Shown: positions 1 to 10,621 of the stretch, piece by piece
Layout: every line of letters starts with the position of its first letter
How positions within the stretch are numbered: position 1 is the stretch's first letter
NCBI GenBank assembly: GCA_002633025.1
Contig: NMRB01000163.1
Location: 528,507-592,506, forward strand
Direction of reading: 5' to 3'
Length of the DNA: 64,000 nt
DNA from: Notospermus geniculatus
Taxonomy: Eukaryota > Nemertea > Pilidiophora > Heteronemertea > Lineidae
Notes under the pieces: model-generated
Seen by the model: only the letters and a program-made list of their open reading frames with translations
What the model was told of the DNA's origin: nothing
The model's database searches: none
Position numbers and translations under genes: made by a program

Positions 1-67
1 CCATTTCGCCCAAACCCTGTTTACTTACACCCATTTTGCATTTGCCTACTTCCCATTTTGCCTACTA
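1..67. repeat. CATTTTGCCTAC minisatellite, first fragment
   Basis: Short direct repeats of the type CCCATTTTGCCTACTAC. The fragment resembles the start of the array at 271-450 and is cut off by an N at 74, so it may be another contig end of the same array. Confidence 0.8.
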
Positions 68-270
68 GCAATTNAGGTTGCCACTTCCGACACGATTCTC
101 TAACTCCTCAGCACGTTGCTCGGTAGTTTCCTTTTCTTCTTGTATTAACCTAGGGAGAAATGATTATGGCAAAATGTTGCAATCATAAGAAGTGCGCTTC
201 TCAAATCTGGTTCGGTTTGGAAAACATTCAAACCAGCATCATTCATGTAGAAGATGCAGCCACAGTGTAC

Positions 271-450
271 TTCCATTTTGCCCAAACCCAGTTTGCCTAC
301 ACCCATTTTGCCTACTACCCAATTTGCTTACTGCCCATTTTGCCTAGCACCCATTTTGCCTACTACCTATTTTGCCTTCACCACTTTGCCTACTACCCAT
401 TTTGCCAACTTCCCATTTTGCCTACTTCTCCATTTTGCCTACATGTACTT
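271..450. repeat. CATTTTGCCTAC minisatellite
   Basis: About a dozen imperfect units of 14-16 bp built on CATTTTGCCTACTACC. Overlapping open frames rich in FAY/LPT residues here are by-products of the repeat. Confidence 0.9.
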
Positions 451-467
451 CCCACAGATCCATCTAA

Positions 468-738
468 TGCCCCATCACTGCATCAGACTGAGCTAGTTCT
501 CAGTAGGGCCTATGTTCTTGAAAATGTTGCCGGACGGGCTCAAACTGTGTGCGAACGGAGTGGACGTAGTGGCAACTTTTTACAGTCTTTTTACGAACTT
601 CATGGGCGGGCTCGGGCGGGAACGGTGCTCCAGAACTTCGAGGCATTATTTGACCAACATTACATTTTCTAGCCTGTTTTACTATTTTTTTTACGACGGG
701 CAGGACATTGTGAGAACTACTTCAGTGTGACAGTACCA
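468..738. mobile_element. MITE present in one copy of the exon-12 intron
   Basis: About 271 bp lie between CCATCTAA and ATAAACAGTTG, where the parallel sequence at 1290-1315 has no insert. A TAA triplet flanks both sides, suggesting a 3-bp target duplication. Subterminal inverted repeats are visible: ACTGAGCTAGTTCTCA at 487-502 and TGAGAACTACTTCAGT at 711-726. Related copies lie at 31066-31247 and 41895-42122. Confidence 0.75.
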
Positions 739-914
739 TAAACAGTTGTACTATGCAGACGATTTTCTCAGAGTTCTTTCCGCAGATGTGGCAGAGCTAC
801 ACTGAAAGCCATGATGGCATCCCACATACAAAGCAAGATGTTCCAGAGGGGAGAAACACAAATCTTTTACATGAGTGCTCTACCACTGACTAAAATCTGT
901 ATCCATTAACTTAC

Positions 915-1107
915 CTGATTTCATTATTAATTGCATCAAGCTGCTCCTGCAGCATAAGGGCCAGTGTTTGTGCATCCGTATGGCCGGAGGGAGACAGCAA
1001 GTCAACAGCACCAAATATAGACTCATTATCCTCAGCTCCGCCGCCCTCTGTGTCACTGGCGTCAAATGCTTGTTGCACGTTGGCGAGAACGTGGGCCTGT
1101 TGTAACT
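915..1107 (-). pseudogene. PPFIA: second copy of exon 12, truncated at an assembly N
   Basis: These 193 bases are identical to 1468-1660 of exon 12, including the donor (CAG then GTAAGT). The copy ends at the single N at 1108, losing the first ten codons and the acceptor; beyond the N is minisatellite sequence. The downstream intron (about 740-914) is similar but clearly not identical to 1304-1467. Identical coding sequence with a diverged intron is what two alleles look like, so I read this as an allelic contig joined beside the other rather than a real exon duplication. If it were real, including it would break the frame, because the exon runs from phase 0 to phase 2. Confidence 0.85.
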
Positions 1108-1108
1108 N

Positions 1109-1265
1109 CTTCCTATTTTGCCTACTACCCTTTTGCATACTACCCATTTTACCTACAACCCATCTTGCCAACTCCCCATTTTGCCTACTACCCTTTTGCC
1201 TACTACCCATTTTACCTACTACCTATTTTGCCCACTTCCCATTTTGCCCACTTCCCATTTTGCCG
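1109..1265. repeat. CATTTTGCCTAC minisatellite, second allele
   Basis: Same unit as 271-450, here about ten copies, placed at the equivalent position downstream of exon 12. It begins right after the N at 1108. Confidence 0.9.
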
Positions 1266-1467
1266 ACATGTGCTCCCCATTTCCTCAGATCCATCTAAAT
1301 AGTTGTTCTATGCAGATAATTTTCTTATGAGAGTTCTTTCCACAGACTGTTATGCTGAAAGCCATGATGGTATCCCACATACAAAGCAAGATGTTTCAGA
1401 TAGGAGAAACACAGGTCTTTTACAGGATTGCCCTACCACTGACTAAAATCAGTATCCGTCAACTTAC

Positions 1468-1691
1468 CTGATTTCATTATTAATTGCATCAAGCTGCTCC
1501 TGCAGCATAAGGGCCAGTGTTTGTGCATCCGTATGGCCGGAGGGAGACAGCAAGTCAACAGCACCAAATATAGACTCATTATCCTCAGCTCCGCCGCCCT
1601 CTGTGTCACTGGCGTCAAATGCTTGTTGCACGTTGGCGAGAACGTGGGCCTGTTGTAACTTCTCCCATTCCTGCTCGTTCAGGGTGTTCAC
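1468..1691 (-). CDS. PPFIA: liprin-alpha, window exon 12 (TLNEQEWE block)
   Basis: This exon encodes 74 codons plus two bases: [30 protein letters not shown], an acidic Gly/Glu/Asp spacer, and [20 protein letters not shown] followed by [14 protein letters not shown]. The motif TLNEQ.WE...VLANV.QAF and [26 protein letters not shown] is a liprin-alpha signature. The acceptor is TTTATAG before GTG and the donor is CAG then GTAAGT (phase 2). The next exon should begin by completing Arg and lies before base 1, as do the SAM domains. A second, truncated copy is at 915-1107. Confidence 0.96.
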
Positions 1692-2263
1692 CTATAAATT
1701 GGAGACGGAGGGAAGTCAGCCTAAATGGATAGTTATTTAGTTCAGCAAAGTGTGTTTACATTGATAGCCAAGATGCAGGGAACAACGAACACGTGGGTGC
1801 GGGTCATATTGACAAACGAAATGCCTGGCATAAGTCATTAGCTTGGTGAGGTGACATATGGAACGTGGAACACCTTACAATCATAAAATGTCGAGGATAC
1901 AGAAATTTTGTCATCACTTTTTCATAATTCGATGACTTAAGTAACAAGCGTTACCCAACGCCTTTGATTTTCCATCTGTAACACAAATCCACCCTCCCAG
2001 GGTAAAACAAAGCATCTGAACTCGAGACAGCAGAATATGGTCGGCCGCGACGGTGCACCTGGTATCACGATAAGGATCTATTACTTTATGACCATGCTGC
2101 CCTATCTTGAGTAAAGATACTTGATTTTATCACTGGTGGGCAGAGTTCATCACAAACATTGACTACTCAAGCCTCATGCACCAATTACCCCCCTTGTTAC
2201 CGTCTGCTCTTCAGAAGTTGTATACCTGAAGGCCTGTTCCATTTTCAGATTCACCGTAACAAA

Positions 2264-2520
2264 ATGGCCGATATTCATACATACATGTAAAACTTAGCAA
2301 ATGCTTTTACTTCAAGTTGTGCAGTACATTTACATTGGACCTCGCTGTGCAAATCTTAAGTGAAAGCATTTGCTAACTTTTATGAATACCAGCCAATGGC
2401 GGATATTTATAAAAGCTAGCAAATGCTTTTACTTTAAATCTTGTAGTACATTTACATTGGACCTCGCTGTGCAAATCTTAAGTGAAAGCATTTTCTAACT
2501 TTTATGAATACCATCCAATG
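2264..2520. repeat. tandem duplication of a ~130-bp palindromic unit
   Basis: Units 2264-2394 and 2396-2520 are about 90% alike. Each carries inverted arms, TTAGCAAATGCTTTTACTT near one end and AAGTGAAAGCATTTGCTAA near the other, so each can fold on itself. It is probably a duplicated small foldback element. Confidence 0.75.
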
Positions 2521-2925
2521 TTTCATAGAGAAGTTGTTTTTTTCGGTAACATGAGGGTGAGCATGCTTCTAATCATTCCTAAATCATAACGTAACATACT
2601 AAATCATCACACAACAATAAATGTATTGTATCAACGAACGATACTAAATCATCAACATAACAAATGCATTGTATGAAAGAACAATACATGAGAAATGTAC
2701 AATACATGTACATGAGAAATGGTATGACATAATCTAGACGGTGAACTGATAGAGGAGGCAAGAGGGAAAGAAAACACCTAATATGAACAACATCGGAAAG
2801 AATAGAACAAAACTTGACTAAAGGCCTATCCACACATAGCATGACCACAAACACAAAGGCAGCAAAAGCTTTGTTGTTTCACTGTGTTGATCTTCTACGA
2901 AGCTTTTCTCATGTGTCGTCATGGG

Positions 2926-3426
2926 GGTCATGCTAATTGCCGTCCTCCACCGTCTACTACCGTCCTCCACCATTCACCACCCCTTTTATACTGTCATCCA
3001 CCCCAATATTTCTTTAAAATATCTTTTTCTTTATCTTTCTCTCGAAAATTAATATAAATCGCATCAGAATCGCTAATCGCATCACAAAATATTCTGTTTT
3101 TTGTCATCGACCACCACCACAAATCGTCAGTCAGCGCCACCGTCAGACACCCATGGAACCAGGTTAGATGACAACATAGTTTCCGAACCCACCGTTAGGT
3201 GGTTCCCAGGGTGTCCGACAGTGGCGCTGACTGACACAATATTTTGCAATGTGGCTAGCGATTCTGATGCGGTTTACATTAATTTTCGAGAGAAAGTTGA
3301 ATAAAAAGACGTTTCAAATAAATATTGGGGTTGATGACAGTACAATAGAGGTGGATGACGGTATAAAAGGGGTGGTGGATGGTGGATGATGGTAGTAGAC
3401 GGTGGAGGATGGCAATTAACATGACC
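2926..3426. mobile_element. long foldback (inverted-repeat) element
   Basis: A roughly 500-bp inverted repeat. The ends are GGTCATGCTAATTGCC and GGCAATTAACATGACC. The arms continue through CCGTCTACTACC/GGTAGTAGACGG and an inner pair around CAGTCAGCGCCAC and GTGGCGCTGACTG, leaving only a small loop near 3165-3195. No coding capacity was seen. Confidence 0.85.
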
Positions 3427-4945
3427 AGTGGTCATGTTATGAATGAACTGGCCTTGATAGTGGGACAAAATGACCAGAAAAAGATGGACGCATACAGCAA
3501 TCAGATTTGGTTGAGTAGAGGGGCTCAACCCTTGACAAAAACAAATTTGAGAAGCCAACAGAAAATCTACCATATTTTGATCATGATCAATAAATTGGAA
3601 AACTTTTACTGTTGTTTAGTTTCTCCCATGCAAAACAGAGCAAGGCAATGTTGAATGGAGGCTCAAAAGTCAAACATATCTGATGAAAATATCAAATATG
3701 CCGTGGGGTTGGTCTAGAATCTACCAAAAAGAAACTAAGAACATTCCATTTGCACATAAATTCAGTTTTATCTATTCTCATAAAAGCAAATAAAATGTAG
3801 AGGAGATTGTGATGAAGGGATGACAGGACAGCACCAGTGGGAGCATGGTAAACTGACGTAATTGCTACACTCTATGGTACATTGTACAGTGTAGTACAAG
3901 ATCAAGCTGTTCCTTCAGTTGAGCCTGCCCCCACTGATCACACGTGGAAAATACTGCCTTGAACCATGAGACAGCAGACGGTAATTGACATGAAACATAA
4001 CAGACCGGATGTAATGAAAACGTGAACCAAACAATCACAAATCCAAACATAACAAACCAAAACAAACAGACCAAGACAAAACAGAACAGGCCAAGAATGG
4101 TACAAGACAGACGGACCAATCCAGTTTCATAGCTTTTTTGGTCACCCAAGGGAAAGTTAGAATAGTAACCATGGTAACTCATGCTGCACACCCACAAATG
4201 TCACCCATCCCAGACACATACACTTGAGAAGTCCTTTTTAACACCAACTCTCTGTGAAAACGAAGCTGTCCTTCTGATGACCTGCAGAAAGCAAATCCAA
4301 GATGGCTGCTATGGCAGCCATGTTGAGTTTTGGATGTTCGATTTCACTGCACAATGCCAAGCTTCCCCAAAGGCTATGGAAAGCTTAGGCCTGTGATATT
4401 CCAACCGGGCTTCTGATTTGTAATTTGCCTGAAGAAAATGACAGCATCTGAATTCCACCACTGTGGATCTGATGATGATACACTCAGAATAGGGACCCTA
4501 GCCCACTGCCTCAATAGGTGTCACTAGTGGTTAGAAATGAAACTGACATCCCGGTCCTGATCAACTTCCCACACAAAAGGCGTCCATTGTATAGGACCTG
4601 GTTTCGGTGTGCTGCCCTCTATCGTAGCTAGGATCCCCATTTCCTTGATGGTCCGGTTTTTTCTTCAAACCAGCCAGTCACAGACCAATCTGTCTCACCA
4701 GGTCTCCCCAACGAAATTCACCCGGATGGATCCAAACGCTAGTAAAACTGGTATGGCCGCCATGACAATGCAAACCCATATAAGCCAGAAGAAATCCAAT
4801 GTGATCGCCAGAATGTAACGGTGGAGCGGGAATCCCGAAGTGATCGTCGGAGGAGGAGTGACAACAGCCAGGGAACTCGTTACGTTGGAGCCGATCAATT
4901 GACACTCAATATCAAGCATCAACATCATAGGATGGGCAAAATCCT

Positions 4946-5281
4946 TTAAGCCTTGTTTACACTGTCGGCGCAGTGTGATGTAGTGCGATGCATTGAAAAG
5001 ATCGCCAAGCGGTGTCAGTTTTGACATAGCGTGGCACGGCTACCTGCAGTGGTCATTCAAATTGTGCCAGAAATGTCCTTGAACATGATGGCCGTGGTGA
5101 AACTCATGTGACAGGTGATTCGACGCGGAAAAATACTGCAGGACCGATCGGGGGCAGTGGAAATCGCTCGTCGTGTCCTACCACTTCTTACTGCATCACG
5201 TCCCACCGCAAGTGTGTACAGCTATAGGCTTAACAGAAAAATTTTGCATCGCACCACGCCACCAGTGTGAACCAGGCTTTA
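4946..5281. mobile_element. TIR element, AAGCCTTGTTTACACTG ends
   Basis: The ends AAGCCTTGTTTACACTG and CAGTGTGAACCAGGCTT are inverted, with GCAGTGTGATG/GCATCGCACC repeats inside. TTTA or TTAA borders both ends (TTTAAGCC on the left, GGCTTTAG on the right), as in piggyBac-like MITEs. Confidence 0.65.
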
Positions 5282-5319
5282 GTCAGATGATACCAAAATC
5301 ATACTACAGGTACATTTTC

Positions 5320-5440
5320 AGAATTGGAAAAGTTGTGTTTTTTTCAGTATTTCCAGCTTCTAACAATCAAATATCAATCACTCTCAAGTGAGTGACTCAT
5401 TTCAAGTAATTTTTCAACAAGTCCTATCCTAAGACATCGC
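5320..5440. repeat. dispersed repeat shared with 7250-7375
   Basis: About 110 bp containing TTCTAACAATCAAAT, TATCAATCACT and ATTTTTCAACAA is repeated, in the same orientation and at moderate identity, at 7250-7375 in the neighbouring intron. In both places it lies next to a TIR element (4946-5281 and 7372-7503). Confidence 0.6.
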
Positions 5441-5515
5441 AACAAGATATTGAGCGTCTTGACTTGGCACCAAGGTAAAGAGTCCCCTCAATGTACGAAA
5501 GGCAAAACTTACTAC

Positions 5516-5651
5516 CTTCTCTGGTTCGCCTACGAGAGCCTGTTCTCGACCCCGTTGTAATCTAAGCAATGCCTCTGGAGTGCTGCCTTCGTTAGGGTTC
5601 TGTATCACTACGTTTGGTGTGAGGGGGTACCCCGTATTGCTTAGCAGGCTG
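5516..5651 (-). CDS. PPFIA: liprin-alpha, window exon 11
   Basis: This exon encodes 45 full codons, SLLSNTGYPLTPNVVIQNPN and then EGSTPEALLRLQRGREQALV to GEPEK, after one base that completes a Ser codon. RLQRGREQALVGEPEK corresponds to vertebrate LRRPQKGRLAALRDEPSK. Both borders are ambiguous by one codon. The acceptor is ACAGCAG, so use of the second AG removes one Ser. The donor region GAGAAGGTAGTAAGT allows a cut after AAG (as annotated) or after GTA, which would add Val; the second is the stronger donor by consensus. Vertebrate alignment (SKVQTLNEQ) favours the first. Confidence 0.92.
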
Positions 5652-5841
5652 CTGTAAATGGAATGAAATTCACAAATGAGTAATTTACAGTGTCCAATAC
5701 ACAAAAGGGGAATACAGACATGTCCAGGTTCCAACAGCACACCATATTGGATATACTGACGTTTTTGCAATAGATAATTTTTCAGCTAGGCCTAGGCCTA
5801 CCTGACCACAATCTTTGGAAAAATAGTGCCAATGGCACTGT

Positions 5842-6948
5842 GCCCGCTTGGCTTTTTAGCACAGTGGTGGAAAGAATAAGCCATATCAGAATCCCATACA
5901 AGCCATATTTGACCAAAGCCTACATGTACATAGCAGATTTTGTGAGTTTGGTTTGGGCCTCCTGGCGGCAAAGTCAAGAATTAGATTTCCCCAAAATTTT
6001 GTCAAGAAGTCACTACAACCTAGAGGTAAATACATACAAAGGTTCAATACAATAGCTCACACGATCAAAATATAGCCCTTTTAAGTTTTTCACAAAAAAA
6101 CCCCTGCCTACCAAAATAGGTATTGCATTGCACCCAAAATCGAACTTGACCTAGATTTTTTGGTCATACACACCTGTATGCAATATGAAAATGATCCTTC
6201 AAAAACTGAAGGCGCTATCCATCTGACAAGGAAAAATTTGATATTTTCGTGTTGGCCCCCTAGTGGCAATGTCAAGAATCAGATTGCGCCGAAATTTCGT
6301 GTGCAAGTCACCACAAACTAGAGGTACATACATACAAAGTTTCATCGCAATAGCTCAAGCCGTTCTCAAAATACAGGCCTTTGAATTTTTTCACAAAACG
6401 CCCCCTACTGGCCAAAGTAGGAATCGCATCGCACATAAAATCGAACTTGACCTAGATTTTGTGGTCATACACACCTGTATGCAATATGAAAATGATCCTT
6501 CAAAAACTGAAGGCGCTATCCATCTGACAAGGAAAAATTTGATATTTTCGTTTTAGCCCCCTAGTGGCAAAGTCAAGAATCAGATTGCGCTGAAATTTCG
6601 TGTGCAAGTCACCACAAACTAGAGGTACATACATACAAAGTTTCATCGCGATAGCTCAAGCCATTCTCAAAATACAGGCCTTTGAATTTTTTCACAAAAC
6701 GCCCCCTACTGGCCAAAGTGGAAATCGAATCGCACCCAAAATCGAACTTGACCTAGATTTTGTGGTCATACACACCCATATGCAATATGAAAATGATCCG
6801 TCAAAAACTGAAGGCGCTATCCATCTGACAAGGGAAAAGTTTACGGACACACGCACGCACGCACGCACGCACGCACTAACGCACGACAGACCACCACTAA
6901 AGGCGCCAAGCACAGCATAAGCCCTTTTGGCCTATGGGCCAAGCGGGC
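5842..6948. repeat. composite repeat with three ~300-bp units
   Basis: Starts GCCCGCTTGGC and ends GCCAAGCGGGC, an inverted pair. Inside are three tandem units of about 300 bp, each with a CCCCCTAGTGGCAAAGTC-like start, the string CAAAGTTTCATCGC and a CGCCCCCTACTGGCC box. The right end has an ACGC run (6846-6876). This architecture (repeated body, then a GACGG/ACGC simple-repeat end) is widespread in aquatic invertebrates; the mechanism is unknown to me. Confidence 0.7.
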
Positions 6949-7098
6949 TAAAAATTCCTCCGTGTCATTGACTTTTGTGAGTGACAAAACGCAGAAATCC
7001 TAATGACACAAAATTCCACCATTTGCCAGCCTGAATTATGCAAAGTTTGAGATCACGGATTCGTTAAGTTCTCCAAACTGTCACTCTTTAAAACTTAC

Positions 7099-7172
7099 CT
7101 AAATTGATCTAATTGTTGTTGTAACGTAACAATCTGTTTTTTCGCCTTCTCTAATTCATCAAGTATCCGCTC
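7099..7172 (-). CDS. PPFIA: liprin-alpha, window exon 10
   Basis: A 74-bp exon encoding ERILDELEKAKKQIVTLQQQ, then LDQF, and the first two bases of the next codon (phase 2). The acceptor is CTCTCCAG before GAG and the donor is TTTAG then GTAAGT. The final AG combines with C of exon 11 to give Ser, so this exon cannot be skipped without a frameshift between exons 9 and 11. It continues the coiled coil at the position of vertebrate QLVLNIEALRAELDHMR; the sequence is less conserved but the heptad pattern and splice phases agree. Confidence 0.9.
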
Positions 7173-7371
7173 CTGGAGAGAGAAAAACACAAATTACACA
7201 CAACGTCAGGGAAACGCCAACGATACCATCTATTATTTCCATTCATTTCTATGAAACTGAAAAAGTTGTGGTACATTCCAGTAATTTCTACCTTCTAACA
7301 ATCAAATTGGCCTATCAATCACTATCGAGTTGATGACCAACTTCAAGAAAATTTTTCAACAATTACTACTC

Positions 7372-7503
7372 TAAAGCCCCGTTTCCACCACAATTTGCAG
7401 CAAGCCTTATGGTTTTCACACGCATTGGGAGCTTGTTCAAATTATTTGAGGCGAATTTTGGCGATTTTTGGGCGGACTCTGCTATAATGGAAACAGGCCT
7501 TAA
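7372..7503. mobile_element. short TIR element between exons 9 and 10
   Basis: The ends TAAAGCCCCGTTTCCACCA and TAATGGAAACAGGCCTTA are inverted. The element is about 131 bp and bounded by TAAA on the left and TTAA on the right. It sits 36 bp from the weak donor of exon 9. Confidence 0.65.
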
Positions 7504-7538
7504 ACATCTTATTTTATCAAGTACGATTTGACCCCCAC

Positions 7539-7733
7539 CTTTTCTAACTGTGTTTCATCTAATATTTTTCGTATTCTATCGAGTTCCTGAGTCAGTTGGT
7601 TCTTCTCTTCTAAAGCTTGCATCCGCTCCTTCAGGTGAAGTTGTAGTCGTTCGTTTGACTCTGATAACAGTTTATCCACGGTCGCCGATAACCGCGTATT
7701 GTGGTCTTCGTTCATTTTCTCCCGTTGTCGTGC
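7539..7733 (-). CDS. PPFIA: liprin-alpha, window exon 9 (RQREKMN block)
   Basis: This exon encodes 65 residues from [20 protein letters not shown] through [20 protein letters not shown] to LDETQLEK. The block [32 protein letters not shown] is diagnostic of liprin-alpha. The acceptor is CTTCCAG before GCA. The donor is AAG then GTGGGG, a weak match to the usual GTRAGT and the poorest donor in the gene; no better donor keeps the frame before the stop that follows. Both phases are 0. Confidence 0.96.
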
Positions 7734-8268
7734 CTGGAAGAGAAACAAGAATCCAGAATGAGGTACTGGCAAAACTGATCCGCGACACGGTGCTTACCAT
7801 CAACCAGGTCAGAACTGCGTCACTGAAAGTGAGGCTAACGTTGTTTTCCAATTAATTCTGAATAGCATACCCTGTTTCTAGGCCAAATATAACTAAAACA
7901 TTGCACTCAATTTCTAATTTTACTTTTCTATCATTTAGTATATAACTGCTAAAATATATCTTATTGCTTTTGAGCAAAAATCTCTGCGGGAACATGACGA
8001 ATTTACTCGATAAAGTTGACCATTTTAGGGCAAACAACAGGCAAATGAGCGACGTCATGGGTTGTGAATGACCCATTTGTTTGTAACGTCAGAATGACAG
8101 ACGACGCCTCATGACGTTCAACCTTTGCAAGGCATGCGTTTTAACCTGGTCAATGATCAGCGCCTACTTTTGTTTGCCCCATTTGGAGAAAAATATCAAA
8201 CTCTGGGCATTTGCTACAGCATTTCAAGACATTTTCAAGATTATTTCAAACCTTGGATGGTTTCTTAC
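7734..8268 (-). other. liprin-alpha intron 8-9
   Basis: A 535-bp intron with normal borders. I see no repeat or other feature in it. Confidence 0.8.
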
Positions 8269-8352
8269 CCGAATAAGCTCCTGATTCTTTTCTTCCAACT
8301 GTGTCTCTAATTCTGTCACCTTTTCTTCCGCCGACCCATGACGTTCTTGAGC
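8269..8352 (-). CDS. PPFIA: liprin-alpha, window exon 8
   Basis: A short exon of 28 residues, AQERHGSAEEKVTELETQLE followed by EKNQELIR. It matches the vertebrate [28 protein letters not shown] segment and leads directly into the highly conserved RQREKMN block of exon 9. The acceptor is GCTCCAG before GCT and the donor is CGG then GTAAGA; both phases are 0. It was found by splice-aware translation because no long open frame surrounds it. Confidence 0.95.
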
Positions 8353-8433
8353 CTGGAGCGAAAAACGAAAAAGTCATGTGATATGAAAACGGAAGACGCA
8401 AAACTATTTCCTAGATAATGTGTATGCAGTTAA

Positions 8434-8644
8434 AGGACCACGGTATTGCCACTTTTTTCTCGACAGCCGGTGCCACCGCGCCAATCTCCAACCCAGGGGA
8501 GGGGCTAACTGCGTTGTCGGCGAATTGACCCGATTTACTACGTACATTTTGTAATGCATTTTTGTACTTTGTCATACTGCCGCTAGGTGGCTCCCTCTAC
8601 GTTGGCAGTCAAATAACGTATTTGAGATCCAATACCGTGCTCCT
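8434..8644. mobile_element. TTAA-flanked MITE (AGGACCACGGTATTG ends)
   Basis: A 211-bp element with ends AGGACCACGGTATTGCC and CAATACCGTGCTCCT, flanked by TTAA on both sides (8430-8433 and 8645-8648). A second copy lacking its left end is at 44187-44360. TTAA duplication is the piggyBac hallmark. Confidence 0.8.
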
Positions 8645-9439
8645 TTAAAGCGAACTGGCCGTGCCAGTCAAGGTGTCCGAATAGAGACTCAAACACCGCC
8701 ATCTTGAATCAATTACAGTACTCGCATCAGTAATTTATTGCTTACTAAGAGCATATTTGCACAACTGTTGTGGCATTGCAGCATTCGAAAGCATTTTGAG
8801 CACGGTCAAATGCAAATCTAGGCTTACATGTATCTAGGGATGCAATCCTTAAAATAAGAAATTTGTAATTTTGAAATTGTGAATTTCGTGGGCCACGTAA
8901 TTATTCTTAGTGTCATTTTTGACTGCCGCGGCAAAGACACTTTAAGTTTAGAGAATATCGATTTGAAATCTCCTATCCTACAGTTAAATGTTCTCCGTCT
9001 TTTCTGCCATTGGCTCACTTGAGTACAATCACAGTCAGTGTTATAACGTTCCTTCACTACCATTTACAAGCACTGCGGACTATTTTAATACTTCAATATT
9101 TGACTCGACAGCAAAGAAAATTTATGACATCACGAGTGTCAGCGAAAACATTACATGAAGAAACATGCAAAAAGTTATATTCCAAAATGAGTGAAAACAT
9201 TTACAACATGCAGCAAGAACCACACCGGAAATTCATCTGTCCAATCGCAAACTGACTGCGGAGGATATCTGACACTATAACGGGGACATTTGGAACGGGA
9301 ATTCGATAACTCATTGTGAAACTGGGTGAGCTAAGTTCGGGCGAGGAAAAAAGATGTTAAGTATTCTAAAGTGGCTATAATACCCTGTATTCATGACACT
9401 GGAATCAACTGTAAATCTGGTGACTGATGGTTGATGCGA

Positions 9440-9892
9440 CAACATTCATGGTATGGAAACGTTTCCTGTATTTCCATATGGAAAACCATGAGGTCTTACC
9501 ATGGTATGGAAATGCACAAGGTGATATTTCAGTACGGAAAACCAACAAGTCATACCATGGCATGGAAATGGACAAGGCGATATTTTCAGTACGGAAAACC
9601 AACACGTCATACCATGGTATGGAAATGCACAATATTTTCAGTATGGAAAACTATGAGGTCACACCATGGTGTGGAAATGCACAAGGTGATATTTCAGTAC
9701 GGAAAACCAACAGGTCATACCATGGTATGGAAAAGCAGGTGATACATGTATTACCGAATGGAAAACCATATCATGGTATGGAAATTTTTCCTGTACTTCC
9801 GTATGGAAAACCATAAGGTCATACCACGGTATGGAAAAGCACAAGGTGATATTTCAGTACAGAAAACCATGCGGTCTTATTACCATGGTATG
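9440..9892. repeat. CATACCATGGTATGGAAA minisatellite
   Basis: Seven to eight imperfect units of about 55-65 bp, each containing the palindrome CCATGGTATGG and CAGTACGGAAAACC. The open frames across it (for example 9427-9816) are periodic repeats of SYHGMEM-like peptides, not genes. Confidence 0.9.
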
Positions 9893-10411
9893 AAAATGAA
9901 TGTGAATATTTAGACACCCAACTGTACCCATAAGTAATCAAGATCATCATCTTGGAGAATCTAACTCCACTGATGTGTAAATTCTCACTGGATCTGTCCA
10001 GCGGTTAAAAAACTCATGGTGTTATTATTCACGATATACATTTCTACTTCTACAACAAGTAAGATGCCGCATGATGCCCACTCATTATCATGCGACTACT
10101 GTAAAAACATAAACATGATATTAATTTTGTGCAACTATACCAATCACTCATGGCACAATACTTGTGAACAATGGAAGGCAGAAGTCACAGGGTGTTTCTG
10201 AGAAAGTACTCTGAACAATGAGTGGACAATAGCACCACAATTGTACAGGGGGCCTTTTTTTGGAAAAACACATAAGTACCCCGGTAAAAGTAAAAGTGGG
10301 CAAATATCCAAAGCAGCTGACTTTTGTATGCAACAGTGTCATCCATTCTAAGGGGTCAGGAAATGTGCAACTTCAAGAACCACAGATTTTTTTTAAATGA
10401 ACACACATATC

Positions 10412-10525
10412 CATGACTGTGATCTTTTCAAACAGTTCTATAAACACTACAGTTCAGTGTTCCGCCATGGCTGTGATCTTTTCAAACATGTCTATAAACA
10501 CTACAGTTCAGTGTTCCACCATTTG
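10412..10525. repeat. 57-bp tandem duplication
   Basis: Two nearly identical units containing TGTGATCTTTTCAAAC and CACTACAGTTCAGTGTTCC. Confidence 0.85.
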
Positions 10526-10621
10526 AAGCAGAAGTTTGAAGTTTCAGTTTGCACTAGAAATTCATAGATAGAAGAAAGTGGAATTTCATATGAACCATAG
10601 CACAGACATAAACAAATTTAA

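Larger units (their letters stand above)
1692..5515 (-). other. liprin-alpha intron 11-12
   Basis: A 3.8-kb intron. It holds the tandem palindrome 2264-2520, the foldback element 2926-3426 and the TIR element 4946-5281. I see no recognisable feature in 1692-2263 or in 3427-4945 apart from short AT-rich and CAAAAC-rich runs. Confidence 0.8.

Noticed and set aside
160-672. 170-codon open frame on the plus strand
   Set aside because: It runs through the CATTTTGCCTAC array and a MITE. The peptide is periodic (FAYYPFCLLP-like) and has no exon signals.
915-1107. Mutually exclusive duplicate exon of liprin-alpha
   Set aside because: The left copy has no acceptor, is cut by an N, is identical in coding sequence and would break the frame if added. 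Allelic misassembly explains it better.
6692-6913. Open frame with CVRACVRVS next to the ACGC run
   Set aside because: Produced by the ACGC simple repeat and the 300-bp tandem units.
9427-9816. 129-codon open frame with SYHGMEM-like repeats
   Set aside because: A direct translation of the CCATGGTATGG minisatellite; other frames are equally open.
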